Shown here one piece after another: positions 1 to 7,361 of a DNA stretch of 8,751 nucleotides; the stretch's first letter is position 1; every line of letters begins with the position of its first letter. Below the pieces are notes generated by a model. It ran no database searches and was not told where the DNA came from. It saw only the letters and a list, made by a program, of their open reading frames with translations. The stretch spans positions 1 through 8,751 of the forward strand of contig JBBRDB010000109.1 in the NCBI GenBank assembly GCA_038204345.1, in the 5' to 3' direction. Source of the DNA: JAHJSA01 sp038204345. Its GTDB lineage: Bacteria; Actinomycetota; Thermoleophilia; RBG-16-64-13. Made by a program: the position numbers and the translations under genes.

Positions 1-1
1 G

Positions 2-103
2 ACACACATCACCATCGACGACCGCGCCGGAGCCACCGGCCGGCTCGAGGGCAAGGTGCAAGGCGTAGAGAGGATCCTGGGGAGAGAGCTTCGCCACGAG
101 TAG
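2..103 (+). CDS. C-terminal tail of an unidentified protein (partial)
   Basis: The frame is open from the window edge to a TAG at 101-103 and encodes 33 residues, beginning THITIDD and ending RELRHE. The charged, helix-like composition (LEGKVQGVERILGREL) and GC-rich third positions suggest genuine coding sequence, but no family is recognisable from so short a tail. The start lies outside the window. A 7-bp hairpin overlaps the stop codon. A chance open frame cannot be excluded, because only 33 codons are visible. Confidence 0.4.
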   Translation, partial: THITIDDRAGATGRLEGKVQGVERILGRELRHE

Positions 104-121
104 GTGCCTGGCAGGGCGCCT
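102..121 (+). terminator. weak hairpin at the end of the partial gene
   Basis: AGGTGCC (102-108) pairs with GGCGCCT (115-121) around a 6-nt loop: seven base pairs including one G-U. It starts inside the TAG stop of the upstream partial gene. The sequence after the stem is not T-rich, so intrinsic termination is only a possibility. Confidence 0.2.
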
Positions 122-442
122 GCTACTGCACGGTGTTGTACTCCAGATCGAACCCCCGATGTATGCCCAGAGACGCCTCTGACCCTTCGCGGTATCACCC
201 CGCAGCGCGTGTCTATGATCACCGAAACCATGGCGAGATAGCGTTCGCTGCACCCGTTTGCTGCACCACCGCCTGCTGGGAGTGCTGGCCTACCGCCGGC
301 TCTATCTCCCGCCAAAAATGCCTTCCGAGCATCCAGCGCCCCTGAGAGCCCGAATGGCTGCAATCACTATGACCACGTCGTGATCGGACCGACCAGGAGC
401 ATCCATGACAGATACAACCGCCGCCAGCTCTTCAGCGGCGCG
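104..442. other. gene-free stretch, nothing recognised
   Basis: No frame on either strand here resembles a known protein. The longest + frame (133-345) has a Cys/Arg/Ser-rich, low-plausibility composition. A candidate start with a fair ribosome site (GGAG at 396-399, ATG at 405-407) opens a frame that stops at 498-500 and soon runs antisense through the toxin gene. It may be the stub of a gene interrupted by the toxin-antitoxin module, but nothing proves this. The stretch is probably decayed intergenic DNA. Confidence 0.4.
419..440 (-). terminator. hairpin just after the toxin stop codon
   Basis: CGCCGC (419-424) and GCGGCG (435-440) form a perfect 6-bp stem with a 10-nt loop, starting 3 bases beyond the toxin stop in the direction of transcription. 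No run of T follows, so it is at best a weak or factor-assisted terminator of the toxin-antitoxin operon. Confidence 0.3.
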
Positions 443-748
443 TCATTTGCTTATCAGGCTACGCAGGAAGTCGAGGTCGCTCTCGCGGATGCGCTTGTAG
501 ATCTCGGCTCGGTTCCCAACCTTGAGAACGACAATCAGCACCAGTCGGTCTTCCACCCCATAGACGATTCGATAGTCTCCGGCTCTCACTCGATACAGGC
601 TGTCATACCCGCTCAGCTTCTCACAGCCATTCGGCCTGGGTTGAGACGCCAGCGAGTCGCTCTTCTCGGCTATCTGAGGTAGAACACGCCGGTCGATCTT
701 CTTCAGTTGCCGTGCGGCTGCCGGGCTGACCTCGATGCGGTGAGCCAT
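443..748 (-). CDS. RelE/ParE-family toxin of a type II toxin-antitoxin system
   Basis: This 101-residue protein has the RelE/ParE fold signature. An N-terminal amphipathic helix (PAAARQLKKIDRRV, 9-22) is followed by the core YRVRAGDYRIVYGV (52-65), a hydrophobic strand LVLIVVLKVGNR (69-80), and the closing motif R80-AEI-Y84. In RelE-type ribosome-dependent mRNA interferases, basic residues equivalent to R53/R55/R60 and R80 with Y84 contact the mRNA; that role is taken from the family. The length is slightly above the usual 85-95 residues because of a C-terminal tail ending RSLISK. The ATG at 748-746 lies nine bases after the stop of the preceding antitoxin gene. No strong ribosome site of its own is visible, so translational coupling is likely. 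It is expected to be neutralised by that antitoxin in a complex that represses the shared promoter. All key positions look intact, so it is probably functional. A ParE-like gyrase poison cannot be fully excluded. Confidence 0.9.
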   Translation of the reverse strand: MAHRIEVSPAAARQLKKIDRRVLPQIAEKSDSLASQPRPNGCEKLSGYDSLYRVRAGDYRIVYGVEDRLVLIVVLKVGNRAEIYKRIRESDLDFLRSLISK

Positions 749-757
749 CGACGTCGG

Positions 758-1012
758 CTAGACACCAAGCTCGGCTTTGAGATCATCCCAAGAGACGGGA
801 CCTTGCTCCCGCAGCTCCCTGAGAGCATCCAGCGCGTCGGAGAGATCAAGACGGTCTTCGATGAGATCAAGCAGTCTCGCGTCCTCAACTGAGACCACAC
901 AGGCCACGTCCTTGCCGTGACGAGTCAGGCAAATGCGCTCCTTGCTGTACGCCACACGATTGACGACCTCTGATAGGTCGTCACGCGCCGCGGTGATTGG
1001 CATACTGGTCAT
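758..1012 (-). CDS. Phd/YefM-type antitoxin
   Basis: This 84-residue protein belongs to the Phd/YefM antitoxin family. The N-terminal DNA-binding part reads MPITAARDDLSEVVNRV (residues 4-20), matching the family pattern of I-A-R-L-S-V-N. It is followed by ERICLTRHGKDVACVVS (residues 25-41), the usual 'I-T-HGK-AVV-S' strand segment. The acidic, Leu-rich C-terminus (LIEDRLDLSDALDALRELRE) would be the toxin-binding tail. The ATG at 1012-1010 was chosen over the longer open frame reaching 1132 for two reasons. GGGAGAG stands 8 bases upstream of it, and the extra 40 residues would be encoded across the promoter and operator. A second in-frame ATG at 1003 is possible. It is first in the operon, upstream of the RelE-like toxin, as usual for this family. 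It should bind the inverted repeat over the promoter, alone and more tightly with the toxin. Confidence 0.9.
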   Translation of the reverse strand: MTSMPITAARDDLSEVVNRVAYSKERICLTRHGKDVACVVSVEDARLLDLIEDRLDLSDALDALRELREQGPVSWDDLKAELGV

Positions 1013-1049
1013 GGACTGGTCTCTCCCATCTGCTTGTGGGCATGTGATT

Positions 1050-1075
1050 ACGTACAGATTGTAACTTATGTACGT
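1050..1075. promoter_or_regulatory. operator: inverted repeat over the toxin-antitoxin promoter
   Basis: ACGTACA (1050-1056) and TGTACGT (1069-1075) are perfect inverted 7-mers separated by 12 bases, and the -10 box lies inside the spacer. Each arm contains a GTAC core, 18 bp apart. YefM-type antitoxins are known to recognise TGTACA-like cores in their own promoters. This is therefore the likely binding site of the antitoxin-toxin complex, and binding would block RNA polymerase. The repeat is seen directly; the binding is inferred. Confidence 0.75.
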
Positions 1076-1086
1076 TTTGTCGTCAA
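1058..1086 (-). promoter_or_regulatory. sigma70-type promoter of the toxin-antitoxin operon
   Basis: Read on the minus strand, TTGACG (1086-1081) and TACAAT (1063-1058) are separated by exactly 17 bases, a near-consensus housekeeping promoter. Transcription would start near 1050 and give a leader of about 40 nt before the antitoxin ATG at 1012. The local AT-rich stretch contrasts with the GC-rich surroundings. Confidence 0.8.
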
Positions 1087-1196
1087 CTCCCTCGCGGGAG
1101 ATGCGAAACCGAACGGGCGCCGGCCATGGCACCGAACACGACCTCCAATGGTTTCCCGCCGGGAACGCACACGATGAACGGATGAAGATGCGTTCG

Positions 1197-1214
1197 GGCG
1201 GATAGCTCGCCGCC
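1197..1214 (-). terminator. weak hairpin after the HD-GYP gene
   Basis: GGCGG (1197-1201) pairs with CCGCC (1210-1214) around an 8-nt loop, immediately past the TAG stop of the HD-GYP gene. A second short stem, TTCCC-gcc-GGGAA (1153-1165), follows. Neither has a T-tract in the direction of transcription, so termination here is uncertain. Confidence 0.2.
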
Positions 1215-3725
1215 TACCTTTTTCCCGTCCCCTCACTCACTACGCCCAAGAACACCTCCACCGCCCGGGGGTCGAAATGCGTCCCCGCCCCGGTGCGGAT
1301 GTGGGTGAGGGCCTCTTCCTGGGTCCAGGCCTTCCGGTAGGGGCGGTCCGAGCAGAGGGCGTCCCAGACGTCCACCACGGCAAAGAGGCGGGCGACGAGC
1401 GGGATCTGTTCTCCGGTGAGGCCCCGGGGATAGCCCGTGCCGTCCCATTTCTCATGGTGACAGTAGGGGATGTCCAGCGCCGGGCGCAGATGGTCGATGG
1501 GGGCGAGCAGGTCATAGGCTGCCTGGGGGTGACGACGCATGAGGACCCACTCCTCTTCGGTTAAGGGTCCGGGTTTCAAAAGGACGGCATCGGGCACCCC
1601 CATCTTGCCGATGTCGTGCAGAAGCGCCCCTCTACGCACGTGCAGAAGCTCGCTATCGGCGATGCCCATGGCTCGGGCCATACGCATGGTCACCTCGGCC
1701 ACCCGCTGGGTGTGACCTTCGGTCTCCTTGTCGCGCAGATCCAGGGCGCGCGACCAGCCTTCGATGGTGGCGTCATAGGCCAGGGCCAAGTCCACGTTGG
1801 AGCGCTGCAGGTGCTCGAAGAGCTGGGCGTTCTCGATGGCGATGGCCGCCTGACCGGCAAGCGCCTCCATGAAATCCAGCCACCCTGGGTCGGGCGTGAC
1901 TGGAGACCGCTTGAAAATGTCGAGCACGCCGATCACTTTGCCTTTAGTGACGAGCGGGACACCGAAATATGCCACAAACTCTTCGCCCGCCAGCAATTCT
2001 TTGCGCCCGTATTCTAATCCAACCGAGCGAAGGTCAGGAACGCTCTGTGTGCGGCGTTCGAGTGCGGCGCGCCCGGCGTACCCCTCGCCGAGATGCAGTT
2101 GTGTTTTTTCAATTGCGCGTGAGCGGAACCCTTTTCCGGCCAAGTATTCGAGCGTCAGCGTATGCGGACTGAGCCGCAATATGCTGGCGGCGTCCACGTT
2201 CAGATAAGCAATTGCTTGGGCGAGGAAAATGTCAAGCGTGACGCGCAAGTCGAAACTGCTGTTGATGGCGGCGTTAATCGTGTGGAGCGCGGCCAGACGT
2301 TGTAGTTGCTGCACGGTCTGCTCGTGTAACGTCTCGCGCCGGATCGCGTTCGCGGCAATGTCCGCGATGGCAGTGAGCAGGCGGATTTCGGCGGCGCTAA
2401 TCTCGCTTTGTCGTCCAACCCACAATGCGCCGATGACTTGGTCTTGCACAACGAGCGGGATGCAAACTATGGCGCGAACGGTTTCGAACGCGTCGGGCTG
2501 GGCAATGCCCGTTTCTTTCTGAATGTCGTTGGTCACAAAGAGCTTGCCGCCGGCAATGACCGCGCCGGATACACCCTCGCCCGGCGCAAGGCGCATACGC
2601 CCTTTGGTGAAATCTCCGCGTGCCTGTTCGATAACTGTGTCGCCGCTGGTGGGGTCGCGCAGCGCCAGTGCCGCTCCGTCCGCATCCAACAAGATCAACA
2701 GTTTGTCTACGATGATCGGCAGCATTGCGGCGCGGGTGGATGCGGTGCGCAGTGCCGCGCTCAGGGTGACGATGGCTTCCAGCTCGCGCTCGCGCTGCTC
2801 GCGCTCAGTGACGTCGCGCAACACGCTTACCCAGGCGAACCGCCTGCCCTCTACGTCTTCGAGTGACGTCACCGTGTGCTCGCTGGGGAAGACCTGCCCA
2901 TCCCTTCCGCTTCATCCTAAACCCCGGCAAGGAGAGAAAGCCCATCTCCGCCGTGGCCAGGAACAGGTGTTGTCGGAACTCTGCCAGCCCTTGTTGGTCA
3001 ACGTGTAGGAAGTCGGTCGTCCGCCCCACAAGTTCATCGCGACTGTAGCCAAAGATTTCTGATGCCGCGGGATTGCAGTCCCTAATGTTCGCTGTGTCGG
3101 CATCAACGATGAAGACGGCCTCGCGCAGGCTGGCAAAGGTCTTCGCCAGCATTTGCTCGGACTCCCGCAACGACTCCTCCGCCCGCTTGCGCTCGGTGAT
3201 GTCGCGTTCGGTCGTGGCGATCGCCACTGCTTTCCCTTCTTCATCGCTCAGCAACGTGGTGGTCAGCCAAACATCGAGAATGCGACCATCCTTGGCGATT
3301 CGTCGAAGTTCAAACGATTTGACGATCTCGCCCTGCTTAACCCTTTGGATCAGGCTCAGCACCGCTTCACGATCAGGCTCAGCGACAATTCCCCGGACAT
3401 TCTTTCCCAGCGCCTCGGCTTCGGTGTAGCCGTAAGTCTCTTTCGCGCCCCGATTCCAGGCCAGGATTTTGCCGTTAAGATCATGCATGATGACCGCGTC
3501 GTTCGAATCGCTGACCACGGTTGCCAAACGGCTCAATCCTTCTATCTTCTCGTGTAAGGCGCTCTCCGCCCGCCTGCGCCCGGTCACGTCCAAAGCCAAT
3601 GCAGCGGCCGGGATTCCGGTCAGTTTCTCCAGATGCCCGCGATACTTCTTCAACTCTTCTTCCACCCGCGACTTCGCCTCGGACTGTTCCAACAAGGTTA
3701 TCTGCTCACCACTATGCTTTTCCAA
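1214..3725 (-). pseudogene. PAS-PAS-GAF-GAF-HD-GYP sensor phosphodiesterase, split by a frameshift
   Basis: Two open frames, 3725-2805 and 2872-1214, are halves of one protein of about 836 residues. The first holds a coiled coil (about residues 12-34) and two PAS domains (about 62-178 and from about 190), each PAS-type repeat closing with a D-[IV]-T-ER motif. The second frame, numbered from 2872, completes the second PAS domain (VSVLRDVTERE, 15-25). It continues with two GAF domains (about 45-178 and 205-350) and an HD-GYP domain (about 365-545). The HD-GYP motifs are intact: H387, H419-D420-IGK, HHEKWDGTGYP (472-482) and the DRPYR segment, so the catalytic end could still hydrolyse c-di-GMP. 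Removing one C from the CCC at 2902-2904 restores RKDGQVFPSEHTV, a canonical PAS segment. The apparent GTG start at 2872 is therefore an artefact. The TTG at 3725 has no ribosome site and an in-frame stop lies just upstream, so the natural N-terminus may also be lost. A sequencing error at 2902-2904 remains possible. Confidence 0.85.
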
Positions 3726-3760
3726 ACCGGCCTACGTCTTCTGCTCGGCCCCCAGCCCAC

Positions 3761-4151
3761 CTGCGACAGGGCAGCCTTGGGGAGGCCGAGTGGGCGGCCC
3801 GGCGCGCCCTTCACCTGGTTGAGGACATGCATGAGATCGGTCGCTCCCTCACCATGCCCGCCCACTGGACCCTCGCCGGCATCGCTCCGGCCGCCGGGAA
3901 GCTCATCGAGGCCGAGCTGCCTACTGCGGGGGAGTGAGGCCGTTGCTACTCAATCTGACGGGTGGACCCACTGCATGCGGCCACGGCTCCTCTACCGGAT
4001 GGCGCGACTCCAACGGAAGCAAGGTCGCGAAGATGAAGCCGCCGGCGCGCTGCAGGAATCGTGCCCGTTGCTCGCGGAGCGACGGCAGGGGTTGCCCCAC
4101 CCCCGTGCCGAGGCTATGCGGGCAGAAGGGACCGGGGATGCTTCACGGTGA
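3761..4151 (+). pseudogene. TPR-like protein remnants in two frames
   Basis: Two adjacent frames read like parts of a tetratricopeptide-repeat protein. The first (3761-3937) begins LRQGSLGEAEWAARRALHLV, close to the TPR pattern G-EAE-ARRAL, and ends at a TGA. The second (3975-4151, shifted by one base) contains LLYRMARLQRKQGREDEAAG, again a typical TPR helix pair. Neither has a convincing start and they are out of frame with each other, so they are best read as decayed fragments of one gene. The left limit abuts the 5' end of the minus-strand sensor gene, suggesting a rearrangement junction near 3726-3760. The TPR assignment rests on sequence pattern alone. Confidence 0.35.
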
Positions 4152-4279
4152 CTCTGGTCGCCCGGGCCGATGCCTGAGGGGTGCGTTTATTCCGATTCAC
4201 GCCGCTTGTCGCTGATACTCGTCGGTCAACCCGCCAAGCCGTTTCATGCGAAATACGTCACCGTCGGTCCAGCCCGAGG

Positions 4280-4309
4280 TTGGCCTGGGTTGGCAACATT
4301 CGCTAGGAT
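4280..4309 (+). promoter_or_regulatory. possible promoter of the transposase remnant
   Basis: TTGGCC (4280-4285) and TAGGAT (4304-4309) are 18 bases apart and lie about 40 bases before the ATG at 4348. Both boxes are weak matches. The stretch from 4152 to this point shows no other gene or repeat. Confidence 0.2.
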
Positions 4310-4347
4310 CGGGGCTCCCCGACCGCCCGCCTCACCCTGGAGTTCCA

Positions 4348-5171
4348 ATGCTGCTCTCGCTCGTCTACTTCGCCGTTCGCCGCCTTCTGCGTCTGCTCAC
4401 CGCAGGTGCTATTCAGACGACGTGGCTCGCGATGTTCAGATCCTAGTCCTACGCCATCAACTATGTGTGCTCGGCAGAGGTCGTCGCCTAACGCTACGAC
4501 GTCGCGATCGGATCCTACTGGCGGCGGCCGGCGGGCTACTGCCAAGCGACCTCTGGCGATCTTTCCCGGTCTCGCCACAGACAGTGCTGCGCTGGCACCA
4601 CGAGCTCGTGAAGCGCAAGTGGACCTACCGGCGCAGGCGGCGACCGGGTCGGCCGAGAATTGCGAAGGAGCAGGCCATGCTCATCCTCCGACCCAGCGAG
4701 AGAGAACCCGCGCTGGGGTTACCAGCGAATCCAGGGCGAGCTGAAGAAGCTCGGCATCCCAGTCTCCGCAACCGGCATCTGCTCAGTGCTTCGCCTGCAC
4801 GGCCTCCAGCCGGCCCCTCGACGAGACGGACCATCATGGATAGGAGTTCCTCACTCAGCAGGCCGCCGGCATCGTCGCCTGCGACTTCTTCTGTGTGCAG
4901 ACCGTCTGGTTGAAGACGGTCTATGTTCTCTTCTTCCTCGAGCTCTCCACCCGCAGGGTGCACCTGGCCGGCGTCACCGCCTATCCCAGTTCTCGTTGGG
5001 TGACCCAGCAGGCTCGTGACCTGGCGATCGAGAACCGCTTGGCCGGAACCCAGTTCCTGTCCGTGATCGTGACGCCAAGTATTCAGGGCCATTCGATGAG
5101 CTGTTTCGTTCCGAGGGGGTGCGCGTCATCCGCACGCCGATACGCTCGCCCAAGGCTAAGGCTTGGGCATC
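4348..5171 (+). pseudogene. IS481-like rve (DDE) transposase, frameshifted and 3'-truncated
   Basis: An ATG at 4348 with GGAG five bases upstream opens MLLSLVYFAVRRLL. The homology then jumps frame repeatedly: near 4400 into DVQILVLRHQLCVL and ELVKRKWTYRRRRRPGRPRI; near 4695 into ARENPRWGYQRIQGELKKLG; near 4845 into EFLTQQAAGIVACDFFCVQT and LELSTRRVHLAGVTAYPSS; and near 5060 into RDRDAKYSGPFDELFRSEGV, ending VIRTPIRSPKAKAWAS. This order matches integrase-core transposases: an N-terminal HTH region, then the catalytic first Asp (CDFF) and second Asp (RDRDAK). The region with the catalytic Glu and the whole C-terminus are missing. Homology stops where the recombinase gene begins on the opposite strand, so the recombinase element probably cut it off. 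At least four frame changes make it inactive. The family label (IS481/IS3-like rve superfamily) is by recognition and not exact. Confidence 0.85.
5148..5168. repeat. perfect hairpin at the transposase/recombinase junction
   Basis: GCCCAAG (5148-5154) and CTTGGGC (5162-5168) are a perfect 7-bp inverted repeat with a 7-nt loop, starting 6 bases beyond the recombinase stop codon. It lies in sequence that still reads as transposase code, and no T-tract follows on the minus strand. It could end the recombinase transcript, mark the element boundary, or be coincidental. Confidence 0.4.
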
Positions 5172-5174
5172 TGA

Positions 5175-7361
5175 CTACTCCTTGTTGGGGGCATCCGACA
5201 TGAAGTCCTTGCCTTTCACGGCGCCGTCCTCTTTCAGCGCCTGTCTGGCCGCCCGCTTCCGGCTCCTGTAGGCGGCGAAGCAACAGCGCTGGCTGCACCA
5301 CTTCTTGCCCCGGCGTAGCAACGGTGTGGCCGGTATGGGGTCACCACACCACCCGCAGGGCTGTGTGAGCGTTGCCGGCCGCTCGTAGAGCCGCTGCCCC
5401 TTGTCATTGTAGACCTCCGAGCGGACGTGGCCGGTCCGCGCCCACATCTTCACCGTCCCCGGATCGGCGCCGAGGAGCTCCGAGATCTCTTCCAGCGTGA
5501 AGAGTCCTCGCCGGCGCAGGCGGGTATAGCGGTCGTCCAGGCCGTAGGTGCGCCGCAAGGTGTAGAGGATCTTGAGGCTGAAGCGTTCGGCCACGCCCGG
5601 GCGCAGGCCGGATTCGTTGAGGATGTCCACGATCTCAGCGCCGGTGTGGCACTCGAGCAGCCGATCGACCTCGGCGACCACGGCCGGATCAACCTTGCGC
5701 AGCTGGGCCGCACTCAAGGGGAGGGGCAGATGGAGGGTCTTGCCGGCGCCGCCGCGGAAGCGCACGTGGGCCACGACTTCGTCGGTGCGCAGGAGGGTCA
5801 CGTCTTCCACGAGGAGCCGCAGCATGCGCTTGCGCTCGCGCTGGGGGACATCTGGGTCGCGCCAGAGACGGGCAAAGTCGGTGGCGAGAGCCAGGATCTC
5901 GGCCCGCCGCTCCTCGGCAAGCACACGACCGTCGGCTTCCCGCCGCCGTTCGTACTCCTCTTGGGCCTGGGCCAAGGCGCGTAGTTTGTGGTTCCAGTCC
6001 GCCTCCAAGGAGTCGGCCACCAGGCGGTTATCGGGGTGGACCTGGAGATAGCGGCGTTGGGCGAGCTCGGCCTCGTAGCGCGCCCGCTCCACCTGTCGCA
6101 GGCGCAGCTGGTCGGCCTCGGCGGCGCGGGCCTCGAGCTCCTCCTGGACGGCGAGCGCCACCTCCAGGGCGAGCGGCGTCACCGTCTGCACGAGCAGTTC
6201 CCCCACGGCCCGGTCGATCTCGGCGCCGACGAGGCGCTGGCAGGGGGGGCCGCCCCGCTCGATGCCCTCCCGCTGGCAGACGTACTCGGGCGCGGGCTCG
6301 CCGTGACGCAGGTGGTAGCGGACGGTCATGCGCTCCCCACAGCGCCCGCAGACGGCGAGACCCTGCAGGAGGGCGGGGCCTTCGCGGGGCGGGCTCCGGC
6401 GGCGCTCGGCGCCGTTGGCCTGCGCGTTCTCCCTGAGCCGGGCGAGGTTCGCCTCGTACTCCTCCCAGGAGAGGTAGCCGGGGTGGGCACCGAGGATGAG
6501 CGTGTGCCATTCGTCGCGCGGCAGCGGACGGCGATGCTCTTTGCCGCCGGGGAGCCTGCGCCCCCGGCTGCGCCCGTAGACGAAGGCCCCCGTGTAGCGG
6601 GGGTTCTTGAGCACCCGCAGGGCCCGACTGTGCAGGAGCTGACCCCAGACCACCTCGCCCTTATGGGGCCCGGTGGTCAACCGGCGGGGGAACAAGAGAC
6701 CCTGCTCGCGAAAGCTGCGCACCGTCCCCGTGGCCGAACCGGTGCGGCGGAAGGTGGCGAAGAAGGTGCGCACGGCCTGCTGCACCCCGAGATCGGGGTC
6801 GAGGACGACCCGCCCCGCGGCGTCATAGAGGAGGCCCACGGGGAGCTTCACCTCGAGTTCGCCCCGACCGGCCTTGGCCCGCTGGCCGCCCAGGAGGCGG
6901 GAGCGCAGCACGTGCAGCTCGGCTTCTGACATGGTGCCCTTGAGGCCCAGGAGCAGCCGATCGTTGAAGTGGGCGGGGTCATAGAGGCCGTCCTCGTCCA
7001 GGATGAGCGTGTCGGAGAGGGCGCAGATCTCGAGCAGGCGGTGCCAGTCGGCCGAGCTGCGGGCCAGGCGGGAGACCTCCAGGCCGAGCACCACCCCCAC
7101 CTCCCCCAGGCCCACGGCGGCCACCAGCTGCTGGAAGCCTTCCCGGTCACTGTCGGCTCCGGAGAGTCCCAGGTCGCGGTCGATGACGACGATCCGATCT
7201 TGGGCCCAGCCCAAGGCCACGGCCCGTTCGCGTAGGGCGTATTGACGCTTGGTGCTCTCCGTGTTCTCGAGGACCTGCCGGAGCGTGCTCTGGCGAACGT
7301 AGAGGTAGGCGAGTCGCCCCAGGTGGCCCGCGGTCACCTTGTGGTGTTCTTCGGGGTTCAC
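5175..7361 (-). CDS. large serine recombinase with extra C-terminal HTH and Cys4 motif
   Basis: This 728-residue serine recombinase is numbered from GTG 7361. Resolvase domain, about 15-165: YVRQST with the likely nucleophile Ser25, IDRDLGLSGADSDREGF (60-76), and EVSRLARSSADW (95-106) with Arg98/Arg101. 'Recombinase' domain, about 170-300. Zinc ribbon C338-x2-C341, C362, C374. An Arg/Glu-rich coiled coil follows (about 400-490). The tail is unusual: a MerR-like HTH (LFTLEEISELLGADPGTVKM, 620-639) and a second Cys set, C669-x2-C672-x16-C689-x3-C693. Such enzymes cut and rejoin DNA through a 5'-phosphoserine, moving or inverting elements. The GTG at 7361 was preferred to the one at 7370. AGGAGG stands 8 bases before it, and it overlaps the previous stop as GTGA, whereas the GTG at 7370 abuts the same ribosome site. 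It is last in an operon with the small and HTH proteins. The frame is intact, so it may be active. Confidence 0.9.
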   Translation of the reverse strand: MNPEEHHKVTAGHLGRLAYLYVRQSTLRQVLENTESTKRQYALRERAVALGWAQDRIVVIDRDLGLSGADSDREGFQQLVAAVGLGEVGVVLGLEVSRLARSSADWHRLLEICALSDTLILDEDGLYDPAHFNDRLLLGLKGTMSEAELHVLRSRLLGGQRAKAGRGELEVKLPVGLLYDAAGRVVLDPDLGVQQAVRTFFATFRRTGSATGTVRSFREQGLLFPRRLTTGPHKGEVVWGQLLHSRALRVLKNPRYTGAFVYGRSRGRRLPGGKEHRRPLPRDEWHTLILGAHPGYLSWEEYEANLARLRENAQANGAERRRSPPREGPALLQGLAVCGRCGERMTVRYHLRHGEPAPEYVCQREGIERGGPPCQRLVGAEIDRAVGELLVQTVTPLALEVALAVQEELEARAAEADQLRLRQVERARYEAELAQRRYLQVHPDNRLVADSLEADWNHKLRALAQAQEEYERRREADGRVLAEERRAEILALATDFARLWRDPDVPQRERKRMLRLLVEDVTLLRTDEVVAHVRFRGGAGKTLHLPLPLSAAQLRKVDPAVVAEVDRLLECHTGAEIVDILNESGLRPGVAERFSLKILYTLRRTYGLDDRYTRLRRRGLFTLEEISELLGADPGTVKMWARTGHVRSEVYNDKGQRLYERPATLTQPCGWCGDPIPATPLLRRGKKWCSQRCCFAAYRSRKRAARQALKEDGAVKGKDFMSDAPNKE

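Noticed and set aside
443..682. + strand frame overlapping the toxin gene
   Set aside because: It is the antisense shadow of the RelE-like toxin, which has clear motifs and operon context.
1013..1132. N-terminal extension of the antitoxin frame to 1132
   Set aside because: It would be encoded across the promoter and operator, and the ATG at 1012 has a good ribosome site.
2866..2872. Separate GAF-GAF-HD-GYP protein starting at the GTG at 2872
   Set aside because: The first residues are the second half of a PAS domain whose first half lies in the upstream frame; the start is an artefact of the frameshift.
4625..5092. Minus frame of 155 codons over the transposase remnant
   Set aside because: It is antisense to recognisable transposase motifs and has no family resemblance or ribosome site.
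5988..6929. Long + strand frame (313 codons) inside the recombinase region
   Set aside because: It is antisense to a gene with clear domain motifs; long antisense frames are expected in GC-rich DNA.
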